In this document: in pieces, positions 41,478 to 54,100 of the stretch | Layout: each line of letters begins with the position of its first letter | How positions within the stretch are numbered: the first letter of the stretch is position 1 | DNA from: Mrakia gelida | Lineage: Eukaryota; Basidiomycota; Tremellomycetes; Cystofilobasidiales; Mrakiaceae | DNA length: 64,000 bases | Direction: 5' to 3' | NCBI GenBank assembly: GCA_024345305.1 | Contig: BRON01000023.1 | Coordinates: 1-64,000 of the forward strand | Made by a program: the position numbers and the translations under genes | The notes under the pieces: model-generated | The model's input: the letters and a program-made list of their open reading frames with translations, nothing else | The model's database searches: none | What the model was told of the DNA's origin: nothing

Positions 41478-42085
41478 CCGATACGAGCCCCGACCATGCT
41501 CCCACCTTCTCCATGATCCTTTACCTCTTTCCTGTTGTAGCAGAAGTTCTTATCGACGTTGTGTCGTTAGCTGAGAGCCATGCAGGTGATGGTGGCAAGC
41601 GAGATTCCCTTGTAGGCTGGACCGAAGAGGATGTTGAAGTCGGATCCGATGCGAGAGGAGAGGAGAGCGGAAGCGTAGGACTGGGCTGCGTTGGAGAGAA
41701 GGGATCCGGAGTAAAGTAGTCCGGCGTGGAAAGGTAAGGAGAGAGACTGGAAGAGAAATGACCGAAGGAAGGAAGGAGAAAAGTCAGCTTGGCAGATTTC
41801 ACTCCTGGTCGCTCTCCTTTTCCTTGCTTTCACTCGGCATCGAGCAGAGACAACTGACCGACCGCCCTGGAGAGTATACTCTCCAAGATCAAAGCTTTGG
41901 CCTCGAGAGCTCCTTCGATGAACCTGACCATGTACTCGGAGAGTGAACAAGAGTCCAATTTTGGAGAGAGAACGTGGACGACGTCGTCCACGGAGGTGAC
42001 GGCGGGGTCAAAAAGCTCCTTGGCGATGGCGGGAGTGACCTGGCAGCGGGGACGATGGACATGGTGGAGGAAAAATAACTGAAAG
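41478..42085 (-). pseudogene. URA5: orotate phosphoribosyltransferase (URA5) relic
   Basis: This enzyme makes orotidine monophosphate in pyrimidine synthesis. On the minus strand: [19 protein letters not shown], then in a shifted frame GEYTLQGGR, an intron (GTCAG ... CTTCCAG, about 41865-41755), and [40 protein letters not shown] and ITCMAL, then [16 protein letters not shown]. These follow the family sequence in order (GPAYKGI and the NRKE-KDHGEGG block are diagnostic). The phosphoribosyl-pyrophosphate loop (DDVITAGTA type) is missing because LINE sequence takes over near 41478. A frameshift lies near 41880, inside the palindrome GGAGAGTATACTCTCC. Clearly non-functional. Confidence 0.8.
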
Positions 42086-42679
42086 GAGAGGAAGGAAGGA
42101 GGAGAAAGTGAGCGGTGGCGAGGAGCAAGAATGGGCGTTATAAAATCTCTTTTGTTGTTTGTGCCACCAAATGCAGACTTCTTCCCGTCTCATGATAGGA
42201 GACGACCGAGACCCTCTCACTTGTTGGATGTTGCCCGGAATTTGAATCCTCGGTTCTTGAGCGCTATCAGCGTACAAAGAACCGGAGGTACGAAGGACTC
42301 TAGGTTTGGACGCGTCTCGTTTTCATCGTCCTATTTATTATCCCTCGTGATTTCTTCTCGTGCTGACCTTTGTCGTTTGGGTTGCAGAAATCGAGACTTC
42401 TCGCATAGATGGTGCGCTCGCTCTTCCCTTGTTCTCCTTTCCTTCTCTTCTCGAACATCCTGGGCAGTCTCTCCAGCCTCGCGTCTACAAGGTCACTCCC
42501 AAACCCTATCTCCCCATCTGTCTCCAACTGACTCATCAGGACGGAGGTAAAGCAAGGAGGGAAGCATAGGGGGGACAAGCCTCAACCTGCTCTATGGTCT
42601 ATCTTCAATCTTCCATTCAACTCTACGCAGACCTTCCCCTGGCATGTCATCTCATCAAAATCATCCCAAAGAAATCTCT
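42086..42679. other. no gene recognised
   Basis: Upstream of the URA5 relic. Short hydrophobic frames on both strands without domain signals. Confidence 0.35.
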
Positions 42680-42882
42680 CTTGTCCCAACGCTCAACTCA
42701 GGAACCATCCTCTGAATCGACGTTACGAGGGACCGCAAGGCGGGGACAATGGACCTCAGCCAAAAACGATAAGTTCAAACGGTCCTCGAACGATTCGACA
42801 TGGTCGACGCTAAACCAAACAAAGTTCCGATGGACGACTATAGGTAACTGTCGGTCCAATCGGAGGATTCAGATGTTAGAAG
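42680..42882 (+). pseudogene. copia family 2 reverse transcriptase fragment
   Basis: In this orientation the sequence reads TILGIDVTRDRKARTMDLSQ, QTVLERFDMVDAKPNKVPMD and LSVQSEDS, very close to the fragment at 2200-2400, with stop codons interrupting. About 200 bp only. Confidence 0.85.
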
Positions 42883-43185
42883 AAATTGCTTGATGGACCT
42901 GGATCAGGGGACGTGTCGCGGGTGTTTGCCATCAGCCACCCTCCTCTGCTTGTTCGACTTCCACCCCTTTTTCTAGAGCAACGACATGGGCCCTTCGTAT
43001 GCAAATACCGAGTGCAAAGGTGAGACAAATGGATAAAGAGAAAGTCAGTTGCGTTTCTCTCCAGTCCGACGTGTCTGACCTGCAAGAGAGATGGATCAAT
43101 AAAAGTACATAGTCACTAGTGCGAATGGCACCTTTCTTCTACTCCAGTGGTTCCTCAGCCTCGAACTTCCAACAATCCACCCTTT

Positions 43186-43890
43186 CTAGAAGCTCCCTCC
43201 TTCCAACAACTTTTCCGCATGTCGGAGAGATTGATCGCTCATGTCGAGGAAGGAAGCGAAGCGTCGAAAGTCGATGGCGTAAGTGGTGCAGGGTCCTGTT
43301 TGTTTGAGTTTGGCGAGGGAGCGTCGAGAGGTTTCAATGAGGTCCGCGTCTCCGAAGTCTTGGAGGAACTTCTTCTTGAAGAGAATCCAATCTTGAGACC
43401 AGTTGGGAGGAGTCTCGTCATCCTTGAGATCGAGAGCCGGTCGGATCCAGTGAAAGGCGGCGTCCTTGAGGTAGGTAACGACGAAGGTGATCTTGGCCGA
43501 GTCGGAGGAGTAGGAACGAGGTTGGACTTTGAAGACGAGTTCGCACTTGATGAGGAATTCCCTCGCTTCGGAAACTTTTCCGGTGAAGGGAGTAGGAGTA
43601 GCGACCTTGGGCTCCTTGGGTTCTTGAGCGTAGGGGATGGAGGAGTTGTGGAGGGAGGAATTGACCGAAGAGGGGAGTTGAGCTTGAAGTTGGTGGACGA
43701 GTTGGACGAGTTCCTCCTGTTGAGCTTGAGCTTGAGCAAGTGCCTGTTGCTGTTGATCGAGGCTGGTCCTGAAGCGGTTGGAGGCGACGTCATGTTGGTC
43801 TTGTTGCCATCTGAGGGCGTCGGAAAACCATCCAGGAGAGTTCGCTTCGTGCTCAGAGCTGAAAGCAGGAGAGGAGGCGTCGGAGGACAT
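43186..43890 (-). CDS. Ty3/gypsy gag protein (retrotrans_gag type)
   Basis: Start chosen at 43890 (MSSDASSPAFSSEHEANSPG). A Gln/Ala coiled stretch follows (LDQQQQALAQAQAQQEELVQ), then the retrotrans_gag core: VATPTPFTGKVSEAREFLIK, ITFVVTYLKDAAFHWIRPAL, WSQDWILFKKKFLQDFGDAD and TYAIDFRRFASFLDMSD. The core string W-x-x-F-K-x-x-F-x-x-x-F-G is typical of gypsy gag in basidiomycetes. About 235 codons, with no zinc knuckle before the stop, so the protein is probably cut short. The frame also stays open upstream through the LTR. Confidence 0.85.
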   Translation of the reverse strand: MSSDASSPAFSSEHEANSPGWFSDALRWQQDQHDVASNRFRTSLDQQQQALAQAQAQQEELVQLVHQLQAQLPSSVNSSLHNSSIPYAQEPKEPKVATPTPFTGKVSEAREFLIKCELVFKVQPRSYSSDSAKITFVVTYLKDAAFHWIRPALDLKDDETPPNWSQDWILFKKKFLQDFGDADLIETSRRSLAKLKQTGPCTTYAIDFRRFASFLDMSDQSLRHAEKLLEGGSF

Positions 43891-43996
43891 GTTGTTGTTG
43901 TTGGGGGAAGAGAGTTGGAATAGGCGAGTTGGCTGGGGGGTGGGGTTGTTGGAGGATTGGTGATAAGCAGGCGACCGGTTTGTTGATCTTGAATTA

Positions 43997-44321
43997 TGTG
44001 AGGATCGAGCGAGGAGCGGGGATGGCGAGGGAACGAGAGCGACGCGACGAAGAGAAGTCAGGTGCTTATCGAGGAACGAGGACGAGGTATGATCCAAAGG
44101 TGATTCAAGATAGAGGTTAGAAAGTAGAAAGCGAAGCGAACACATTTAAGGGAGGCGAAGCGATCAAAGGAAAGAGAGAACAAAAGACTTTGAAGGCTGA
44201 AACGATAACAGGGGAAGAGTTATGAACAAAGGGACAAAGCGGTGAAAGGGAAGTAGGGGGAAGAAAGGGAAAGAGTAAGGGAGAGTGAAACAAGAAGGAG
44301 CTGAAACCTGATTCCCTGACA
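43997..44321 (-). repeat. 5' LTR of the gypsy element
   Basis: 325 bp. It has the same ends as the 359-bp solo copies but lacks about 34 bp (the block with CAGAACACGTAGCTGAG). Kinase copy 5 sequence begins about ten bases beyond its outer end. Confidence 0.9.
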
Positions 44322-44333
44322 CGTCTTTTCCAA

Positions 44334-46340
44334 CACCATCTCCGAGAATCGGGTCCTCCGATGTCCCCCTCGTTCGGGTCCGGAATGTCATCCTCATTTC
44401 CGTTCCCAGCGTAAAGTCGCAGATGGCTGTGTGACTCGGGAAACTCCGAGACCTAGCTCGAGAACGGCTCTGATCGGAGCGGAATGGAAAGGCGGCGCGG
44501 AGAGGTCGTGCGATAGAGAAGAGTGTTGTAGAAGTAAAAGGGAAGTGTACTGAAAGAAAGAAAACAGAGGAATCGGATGAGAGGAAGCGACACACGAACA
44601 GGATGAAAAGGAGAGTGAAAGGGAAGTGTCATTGAAGGGAGAGAACAGATGGAATGGATGAAAGGAAGTGAAACGCAAACAGGATGAAAAGCTGAGACGT
44701 CACCTACTCCTGGACCTCACCATTTTCGAGCTCTTCGAGGCAGTCAGTACACTCTTGTCAGCTCATTACAGCTCTGGCGACGGCGAGAGAGTAGCACGAA
44801 GTCTGTCAACAAGTTTGGAGGATGCGTCAATCGGATTCTTTAGATGGTCTCCAGACCAAGGGCTGTCTGTACGCGCTCACCTTCTCTGCTGTGCTCGTAA
44901 AGCTGACTCCTTGGCCCTAAGTTGTAGCTCTAGTGTCTTCAGGTCTGCGGCGAGGTCTTGCAGGTCAGCCTCCTTTTTGGCAAGCAGAACTCTAGTGGAT
45001 TGGCTGCTCGCGCGACAGGAGGCAAGAAACAGGCATATGTTAGCTGGGAAAGCAAGTTGGATCTGGCTTGACATCCCATCAGACGTCAAAGAAGAAAGAG
45101 TGGACTAACTCCGAAACAGATCGAGCAGCCAACATCCATGATGCGACGGCAGGATGAGCAAGAAGACTTATTGCGGACGGTCGTCGGGCTGGCTGTAAGA
45201 CGGCAAGATGTTAGACGACGTAATATTTGGATGCATGGTGTAAAAGCAAGTATGGCTCACGTTTTCTCCCAGGAGTCTCAACACTATGATTCCTAGATCC
45301 TGCGAGTACTGTTTGGGCAGTATCAGCTGAAATGCTCGTTCAGCCCCTGTGTTGAGCTTCCGAGTAGGGGATCTACAGCACAGAAACAATTTGGTCAGAA
45401 AAGCTGCTCATTCTTGCATTCCAATTTGGCTTAGGCGTCTCCGTCTCTTACTCACTTGAGGGACGCCATCTCATATCCGAGGCAGCCAAGACCGTACATA
45501 TCTGTTTTGGCGTCGTAGGGCAGACCCTTTTCAACCTCCTGTAGAACAAAATGAAAGAGGTCGCGGGTAAGCCTACAATGTAGTTGCCCCAATCAGCGCA
45601 AGAGCCATATACGTACAGGAGCAAGGTAGCCAGGTGTCTTGAGGGAAACCAAACGGGAGCGAAAATCAATATCTGAAAGGGAGCAAGGGGATTTTTCAAG
45701 TTTTTGAGCTAGCCAAATATCACCAAGACTCACTCCTACAAGAGAACGGGTCAAGATCTGGTTTCTGTCGAAGAGCTTTCCAAGTCCGAAGTCTGCTAGT
45801 TTCACTACGCCGTCACTGCTGAAAAGCACTGTGCTCATGAGGTAAAGGTTAGTGAAGCAAGCTGCCCTTAATGCTAGGCGTCTCTTCACTTTGGCGTGGA
45901 TGAAAGCTGACGTACCATTCTCAGGCTTGATGTCCCGGTGAAGGATTGCGCCTCTTGTCGCAGTCGGGGTGTGGCAGAAGTGTAAAGCTAAGGTGAGGCT
46001 TATGACTATATTTTGGATTGCTCCTTCGTCGATGAAAACACTAATTCAAATATGTCAGGTGCGCCTTACTATCAAAGGGGATTATAGCGGTATAGCGGGG
46101 AAGGCTCACCCTTGACTTCGGTGACTGTTGATGAAAGTGTGAAGATCCCCTTTCGAGCAAAACTCCATGATGATGTTCTTCGTAAGAGATGTTTCGATGT
46201 AGTCTTCAAAGCGGACGATGTGGACGTGATTAAGTTGCCGAAGGAGTCGGACTTCCATAGTGATTGCGTTTGTGAAGGCTACGTCCAACCTGGCAGGGAC
46301 CTTCATAGTCTTGACAGCAAAGATCTGCGGAAAGATACCA
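44334..46340 (-). pseudogene. Nek-like protein kinase, copy 5
   Basis: On the minus strand the exons give FAVKTMKVPARLDVAFTNAI, VHIVRFEDYIETSLTKNIIM, the HRD exon, VLFSSDGVVKLADFGLGKLF with an intact CACAG acceptor, TPGYLAP, LPKQYSQDLG, and the coiled coil LLAKKEADLQDLAADLKTLE, with stop at 44766-44768. The first exon with the glycine loop is missing: similarity begins only a few bases before the exon 2 acceptor (TTCCGCAG, 46330), where GT18 sequence on the other strand takes over. It differs more from copies 3 and 4 than they do from each other. Downstream sequence to 44334 matches 27047-27480. Confidence 0.88.
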
Positions 46341-47530
46341 AGCAGATCCTTTTCTACTCCTTTCGTCAGCGGATACACCTTCGAAAGCTGCCCAGACGTC
46401 GACGTCGTTCCTCCTTCAGAACGAGACGACTCCGTGTTCGTTCTCGCCATATGTTCGTTTTCTGGTCGTCTTCTTCGCGTCTCATGCGGCCTAATCTGAC
46501 ACTATTCACTTTCCCCCCTCCCCCCCCCCCCCCTTTCCCACAGACCTCGAGTACTTCCATGCAGACGAGGCATGGCCCCCATCGCTCTACGCTTCGCTCA
46601 TCGACGAAACAGGTCTCGAACTCTTCACCACCGCCAAAGGTCGAGACGAGGAAGATCCGAACCAGCTTCCCTTCGGAATCAGAACTATCGGGAGACTTTC
46701 AAAGGAGGAGTATAGCGAGGTGGTCGTGAGTTCGACTCGTTTCGAGCTTGTTAGAGATATGGAACACGAGCGGACGCGTCCTGACTCGCTTTTGCTTTCT
46801 CGCCTTTTTGATTATGCAGGGCTCGGCCAAAGTCATGCTCGGAATCGGAAGACCTGGAATTTCACCTTCTCCTGCCGCTCTGTGAGTCTTACGCCCTCTC
46901 CTCGTTCGTTCCAAAAGATCTCCTCGAAAGCTAACCTCCCTTTCTTTCTCCTCCCCCTTTCCCCTCCCAGCTGTCAAGGGCTCGTCCCTTCCATCTCCCT
47001 TCTCCTTCTTCCACCAAACCAAACTAACTTATATCTTCTCCTCTCTCTCCATCCCTCAGCGTTCCCGTCGTTCTCCCATACTTCAAGTCCAACCCACTTC
47101 CTCTCGGCTGGGACGCCTTCCACGACTCCCACCAACACGCCATCGCAGCTCAGATCGGACCTCCCTACGTCTACTCCGTCGATCTTCACGGACCCATGCA
47201 AGATCTCATCGATACAGTCAAGAAGGCGGTCGAGACGCCCATTGGGAGGTTGTGAGTTCTCGACCTCGACGCGTCTTCAAGTTCAAGCTTCGATCGCTGA
47301 CCTTTCGTTCGCTTTGGGTTGGGTTCGAAAGTGTTCCTCCTGAGATGACGGTGGAAGCTCTTGATGCGAGGGTGGACGCGTTGATCAGGACGGATTGGAA
47401 GGAGGTTGCGAGGGTCAGGATGAAGGAGAAAAGCTGGGCGATGGAAGAGAGGGACGTGTTGCTGCCTGAGCATTTGAAGGGGACGGCTCAGAAGAGGAGA
47501 TTTCTCCCTGGTCAGGATTACATAAGTTAG
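46341..47530 (+). pseudogene. GT18-like glycosyltransferase, C-terminal part
   Basis: GT18 enzymes (MGAT5 type) add branching N-acetylglucosamine in animals. Basidiomycetes carry related proteins of unknown acceptor. Exons read VSGYTFESCPDVDVVPPSER, DLEYFHADEAWPPSLYASLI, GSAKVMLGIGRPGISPSPAA (like the family's G-x-x-F-P-x-x-G-P-A-P-x-E-A-I block), VPVVLPYFKSNPLPLGWDAF, IGPPYVYSVDLHGPMQDLID and PPEMTVEALDARVDALIRTD, ending LPGQDYIS and TAG at 47528-47530. Introns have GT...AG ends, one holding ACGCGT. The 5' part (stem and N-terminal half) is replaced by kinase copy 5 at about 46340. Otherwise the frame is clean, so the break may be fairly recent. Confidence 0.6.
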
Positions 47531-48190
47531 CGTAGAGTTTTGGTTTAGGTTTCATGTCGTTTCTTTTGTTTGAGCGCGCGACGGTGGAGAGAAGGGAGAG
47601 GAGGGAACGAAGGTCGCGGTTCGACGCGCTCGTTGATTTCTTTTGGGTTCTCTTTCGACCCTCCCCTCGAATTCAGAGACGTGAACTTCGAGCAGCGAGT
47701 CGAGCTCCCATCACCAAGCGAAATGTAGACTTTGCTCCCTTCCCTCTCTTCGGAATCCCCAACCAAGGAGAGTTCACAACGAAAATCAGAACGAGCGAGG
47801 CGTTTCTCTCGATCGAGTCCCTTGACCGTCTCTCGGCTCCCCTTCCCTCCCTCTTCGCTTCCTTTTCTTTCCCTCTTTTAGCTACTATATCTAGCAGTAG
47901 TATGAACCGAGGGCTGTCCTCTTTATAAATCGATCTCTCTCGCGTCGCAAAGGGAAATCCGGCGCTTCGTCCCCTCGCTCTCTCTTCTCTCCCTCTCCCC
48001 TTGCTCCCCTGCCTTTCCCCTCTCTGTTCCTGCAGAGCTTTTTCGCCTGAATTCTCCCTCAGCGCCTCCTCAATCCACCAACCGCCATCTCTCGCTCCCT
48101 CACCCCCAACCCAATCTTCTGCTCTTCAAGAAAATCTTTCTCTCAAGAAACTCGCTCCACGTGACTTTGCTCTTGTGCTCGCCATCCCAG
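47531..48190. promoter_or_regulatory. intergenic region upstream of the glucan synthase
   Basis: Pyrimidine-rich 47860-48190 directly before the AGS1 start is typical of a fungal core promoter and 5' leader. No defined TATA element stands out. No gene recognised. Confidence 0.35.
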
Positions 48191-51100
48191 ATGTCGTCGA
48201 GGCCCTTGAAGCTCGCCGTCCTCCTCCTCCCTTCTCTTCTCTCTTCCCTCCTCCTCCTCGCCTTCGCTCCCCTCGCTCAAGCGGCTCCTTTCAACGAATC
48301 ATGGGTCGACTTCAACATCAACACCAATACAGGTAAGTAGACCAAGTCGAAGGAGGGGTGTCTGAGGGGGAGGCAAGGGAGGGAGAGAAAGCTGGAGTGG
48401 AGAAGGAGGAGGAGATGGGAGGACAGCTTCGATCTTGGAGCTTCAAAGAAGGAGTAGAGCAGAGACCGAACCCGATTTAATAGAGGGAGCGCCTTCTCAG
48501 AGGAAGATTTTCAACCTCATTTGCTCGAGTTATGCCCCTTCCTATAGGACGAACGAGGGGAGAGGGACGGAGGAACGAGCTCACACCTTCCCTCCCTCCC
48601 TCCCTCCCCACCTCCTCGACTCTGTCCTCCCTCTCCTTACTCTTTCCTCAACTATCCTCTCTTCCCACGAGACATCTATACATCGTACCTCCATCCCCTC
48701 ACCATCCTTGTCTCCTCCCTCCCGCATGACCTGTCTCTCTTCCTTTGTTTCGGAGCCGATCTTGAACTCGTTGCTGACCCGCTTCCCTCCTCCTCCCTCT
48801 CCCTTCTTGCTTTCTTCACAGACCCTTCCGCTGGAGTTCTTCAGTTCACTACCAAGAAGTTCAGCTCGAATGCAACTCATATGCCTTCACCCGTCAATTG
48901 GAGGTCAGTCATGGGAAAAGCTTTTTTCTTCTCTCCTCGTCGTTCGGCCTTCTCGGCTCCAACGACCAGCGAGCTCGCGATCTCCTCCTCCTTCGTCGAA
49001 GCTGACTTTTCTCCTCCCTCTTCTCCTACTTCACCAGAACTCTTCCTGCCTACACGATCTTGCTTGATAAGCTTCACGATGCTGATCCTGTCAACAACGG
49101 TGAGTTCTAGGGACTTCGAGGAAGAAAGGGGAGGAGGGTCGAGGTCGGTTGACGAAGAGGAGCTCACATTTTCTCGCCTCTCTATCTTTACAGATTACTT
49201 CAAGACTATCTTCGAACACGCTCCCCAAGAGTGAGTCCAGATCTCAGCTCATCTCAGCCAACAACTACCGAAGCTGAAACTGACCACGATTTCTCTCCGC
49301 TCGACTCCAGCACCCAACTTCGACATGGAGGAGACGTCAAAGGACTCGTTCACGATCGAACTCTCGACTACCTGGAGCTCATGGGAATCAAGGTTCTCTA
49401 CATCTCGGGTTCCATCTTCTTGTGAGCATGGGTTCTCGCTTAGGTTCTTCTGATTGGAGTCTCGTCGTTCGCTGACCTCGCCTCGCTCCTCGAATTGAAA
49501 GGAACATGCCCTGGCAAGCCGACGGATACTCCTCGCTCGACTTCACGCTCCTCGACCCTCACTGGGGAACGGTTCAGGAATGGGCTGATGCTATCCAGAA
49601 GATTCATGATCGAGGAATGTGAGTCTCTGCCGGAGGATGGAAAGAATCGAACGGCAGGACGCGACGGTCGGAAAACGAGCTTGAGCTGATTCTCTTTCAC
49701 GCTCGCTTCTTCTCGTCTAGGTACATCGTCCTCGATTACACCATCTCTACCATGGGAGATCTCGTCGCTATGGAAGGGTGAGCTTTTCTCCCCCGTCGCT
49801 CGAACTCGAAGCCGACGAAGACCTCTCGCCCTCCTCGTTCTCTCGCCTGAACTCGAGCTGATCTTGACTCCTTGTCTCCTCTTCCTACCCAGCTTCGAGA
49901 AGAAGAGTGCTCCCTTCAGCGTCAACGAGTACAAAGCCGTCTACAAGAAGGACGAAAAGGGCTACCGACCTTACAACCTCACCTCCTACCCAGACTTCAA
50001 GATCTCGAACGAGTACAACTCGAGCTGTGAACTTCCGGTCTTCTGGGACACTTCGGGGAAGATGGTCAACATCGACAAGGGACCTGGATGCTACGCTTCG
50101 GACTTTGATCAGTACGGAGACATGGAGGCTTTCGGAGTTCAGTGAGTTCGAGCTGCAGTCGTTTCAACCGAGTCCCATCGGCGATGAGCTCGTAGAAACG
50201 AACTAGTCGAGCTCCTCACACTTTCTTCTCCTTCGCTCAGTCCCGACTGGCAACGTCAACTCGCCAAGTTCGCTTCCGTTCAAGATCGTCTTCGAGACTT
50301 CATCCCTGAGATCGCTCGAAAGATCGAAGTCTTCCCTTGCTTGATGATCGAGGCTATCGATATCGACGGAATCCGAATCGACAAGGCTACTCAAAGTGAG
50401 TTGAGTTCCCCTACGCGTCTTGCGTTCTCGACGAGCAAAGCTGACCTGCTCGTCGTCTTTCCCTCAGTCAACGTCGACTTCGCTGCTTCCTGGTCCAACT
50501 CGACGAGAACCTGTGCGAGGAAGTTCAACAAGGATAACTTCTACATCCCTGGAGAAGTCACTGGAGGAGATACGTTCGGGAGTCTCTACATCGGGCGAGG
50601 TCGAACTCCCTTCCAGAACAACCGAACCTTCGAGGAAGCCATCGCAGCCAAACCGGAAAATACCGAGATGTTCATGCGGGAGGAAGGTCTCACTGGATAC
50701 GACTCGACTGCTTTCCACTACTCGTTCTACCGATCTCTCACTCGAATCCTTCAGATGGACGGAAACCTCGACGTCGCAGGTCAGTCTCTCTCTTCCTTCG
50801 TTCTCCTTCTTCTCGTCGTTTCCCTCGAGCTCACGCGTTCCCCTTCCCCTCTTCTCTCTCGCAGACGATGTTCCTACGGACTTCGCAGTCGCTTGGAGGC
50901 AGATCAACATCAACGAGGATCTTCTTAACTCTCAGACGGGGAAGTACGATCCAAGGCATTGGGTGAGTCGGGAGAGATCCGTTGCTCGGTCGAGGAAGAG
51001 AGCGACGGGAAGAGAGCTGATTCGACGCGTCGATTCCTTTTCGTAGATGGGAGTCACGAACCACGATATCTTCCGATGGCCAGCTATGGTGAACGGAACC

Positions 51101-54100
51101 CAGAAGCAAGCTCTCGGGAACTATGTTGGAATGCTGATGGTGAGTCGATATTGACGCGAAGGAGAAAGAAAATGCGTTCGTCTCGCCCACGACCTCGCTC
51201 TCGCTGATTCTTGCCTTCTTCTCGACCTAACAGCTTCCCGGAATCCCTCTCGTCTACTACGGAGAGGAACAAGGGATGTACCTCCTCGATAACTCCGCCG
51301 CCAACTACATCTTCGGTCGTCAAGCGATGACCTCGACGCCTGCCTGGCAGAGACACGGATGCTACAAGCTCGGATCGTCTCAGTACCACAACTTCGAGTA
51401 CGGGAAGTCCCTCTTTGGGTGAGTCTTCTTCGTTCCATTCCTTCGATTCGCGCTCGACGTCGCCTGATCACGACTTCGATTCGATCTTTCTCCTCAGATG
51501 CGAGGATCCCTGGAACGCTCTCGACCACTTCGATCCTACTTCTCCTGGATTCCGATACCTTCAGAGGATCTTCAACCTTCGATCTACGTACCCAGCTCTC
51601 ATGGATGGATTCCAAGGTGAGCCGAAGCTCTCGCGTAGGCGAGAAGGTCTCGAGAACGGGACTCGAGCTGACCATCCTCTCCTTTCCTTCTTCTCGTCAG
51701 TCGAGGCTCATTCGAACATCACCTATCGAATTCAATTCCCCGGATCCAACATCACCCAGACTGAGAGTACGTTTCCCCTCCCTCCCTTTCTCTCCTCGCT
51801 CGGTCGAAGAGCCTTCGACTAACGCGTCTCGTTCTCCTTCTATCTCCAGTCGGTCTTCGATCGAACTCCCGAAGTGCCCTCGACACTCAACTTAACGAGG
51901 CCGAGTTCCTCGGAGAGATGACCGAGAAGATCTGGCTCCTCTGGCACAACGAGAACAAGACGGCCTCCTACAGCGCCAACTGTGGAGACGGGAACGACGA
52001 GAACTGGATCCGGTCTCCCTACCCTGGCCCAGTCACCGTCAAGAACCTCTTCTACCCTTACGACACTCAGGATCTCAAGGATTCGAAGCTTTCGTTCTTC
52101 CTCGACGACAAGGCTCCGTTCAGAGCTTGGTGAGCTCTCTTTTCGAGACAGTCCGCTCGAGTCCGACCTCGACTGCTGACGTTTCGTCACTTTCCCTTTT
52201 CCTCAGTCTTCCCTCGATCACTCTCGAACCTTTCGGATTCCGAGCCTACATCCCCGAGGATCTTTGGCTCCCTGGTCCTCCCGTCTTGACCAAGTTCTCA
52301 CCAGGTCACGACGCGAGGTTGTTGACGGTCGAAGGAGCGTCGAACGAGACGAGCTTCGATATTACGTGAGTTGCTACTCTACTCTACTCTCTCTTTTGAT
52401 CTCGTCAAACATCTAGCTGATCATCTTTCTTTTCTCTCGCTATCAGGATCGAGTACGATCAGGAGATGGACTGGTAAGTGAAGCTCGAACTCCGTCTCTT
52501 CTCGTCGCGTCGCTTCTTCTTCTCGACTCTGATGCTTTCTTCACTCGTCCCTTCTTTCCCTCATTCAGCGACAGCGTCTCCAAGAACATCAAGATCGGCT
52601 TCACCGGAGCACCTGGAGCCAAGACGCCTTCCTTCTCCGGGAATCCGAAGTGTGCGAAACTCGAGAACCAGTCTCCTCCTCCTCAGCTCGCTGGAGCTCC
52701 TCCTTCGAAGTGGTCTTGGACCGTGAGTTCTCTCTTCGTTTCCAGTCGCGCTCCCTCAGCTGATCTTCAATTTTTGCGTCGTTTGCACTTGCTTCTTCCC
52801 TCGCAGCAAACCGTTCAAGACGCTGGAGATGGAATCTACGAGTTCGTCATCGGGAACGTTTCCACGTGGCAGACTGGAGGTTCAACTGGAGTGAGTTTGA
52901 TGATTTTTTCGCTCGAAGGACTCTCGAAGCGATTACTCAGATCGCTGACCTTCATTTCTCCTCATTCGCCAGGCCACTGCCCGTCTCTTCGTTCGAAAGG
53001 GAAAGATCGACAACCCCATGGTCTGGACTCTTCAAGCCGACTACAGCAAGACTCTTCTCAGTGGAGAGGCTGGATCGTGGAAACTCACTCACGCTGCTGC
53101 TGGAGCTGAGTGAGTCGCGTCTTCGAGCTTCGTTCCTCTCTCGAGTCGACCAAGAGCTCACGACTCTTCTTCTTCTTCGTCGCTTTCACAGGAAGCTCCG
53201 CTTCAGTGGTACCTACGGACTTACCTGGTCGGACTGGCAAGACTACGAGGAGACGACCAACCTCGACGATAAGGTCTTCGAGGGAAAGTTCTGGGATGTT
53301 CGTCGAGCTCCTCCTCTTCCCTCCCGATATTTCGTCCTCCTCTGACTCCCTTCCTCTCCCTCTTCTTCGCAGCAACAACACATCCAAGTCCAGTACTTCC
53401 ATGAGAGTGCAGGATCAGCGGCTCAACTCGTCCATGCCGATTCTCCGGACTACAAAGGCGGAGAGCGACGAGTACCCAAGATCCTTGCTCGAGGAGACTT
53501 CAACCAGTTCGGTTTCGATCAAGGGATCAAGTCGTCGTTCAAGCAGACGGGAGATTCGGGAGATTGGGACCTTGCGGTAAGTTCTCGTTCCGTTTGGATG
53601 GAGTGAAGAAGGAGACGTTTCGATGGAGCGAGGGAAAGAGACGCGTTCTGACTTCCGCCCGATCTCCGTCGTTCTTCGCAGATCAACTACCGATGGCCTT
53701 CCTACGTCCAGCTGAACGTCTATGGGTTCGATGACTTCTTCTTTGGAGACGCCGATGGAGATGGTGTGCTGGATCGATTGCCTCCAAACTCTCTTAGTGA
53801 GTTCTTCGATCTTTTCCCCGAATTCGAGCTCGAGACGACGCGTCTCAAATCTTCGAACTGACAGTCTTCGTTTCTTCTTTACCTCTCAGCTGCGAACTAC
53901 CTCAACATGACCGCTCCTCCTTCGCACAAGCTCGCCTGGAATCTCTCGGTCAACGATCGCACGGGCCGATGGACGCTCACTCCTCGAGGTTCGTCGCGTC
54001 CCTTCTTCGACGACATGATCCTCGCTCTCTCTCGCGCGAGCTGATCGGTTTTCTCGCTTCTTTCCTTTCCATCAGGACACCGAGCCGTCTCCATCATCAT

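Larger units (their letters stand above)
42883..44321 (-). mobile_element. 5' portion of a Ty3/gypsy element (LTR plus gag)
   Basis: On the minus strand the LTR (44321 to 43997) is followed by a leader, the gag frame (43890 to 43186) and about 300 bp more, where it meets the copia family 2 fragment. No pol is present. Part of the interior (42883-43225) occurs inversely at 31185-31550. Confidence 0.85.

Noticed and set aside
47554..47928. A 124-codon plus-strand frame between GT18 and AGS1
   Set aside because: Arginine/serine-rich, overlaps likely promoter sequence, with no similarity to anything known to me.
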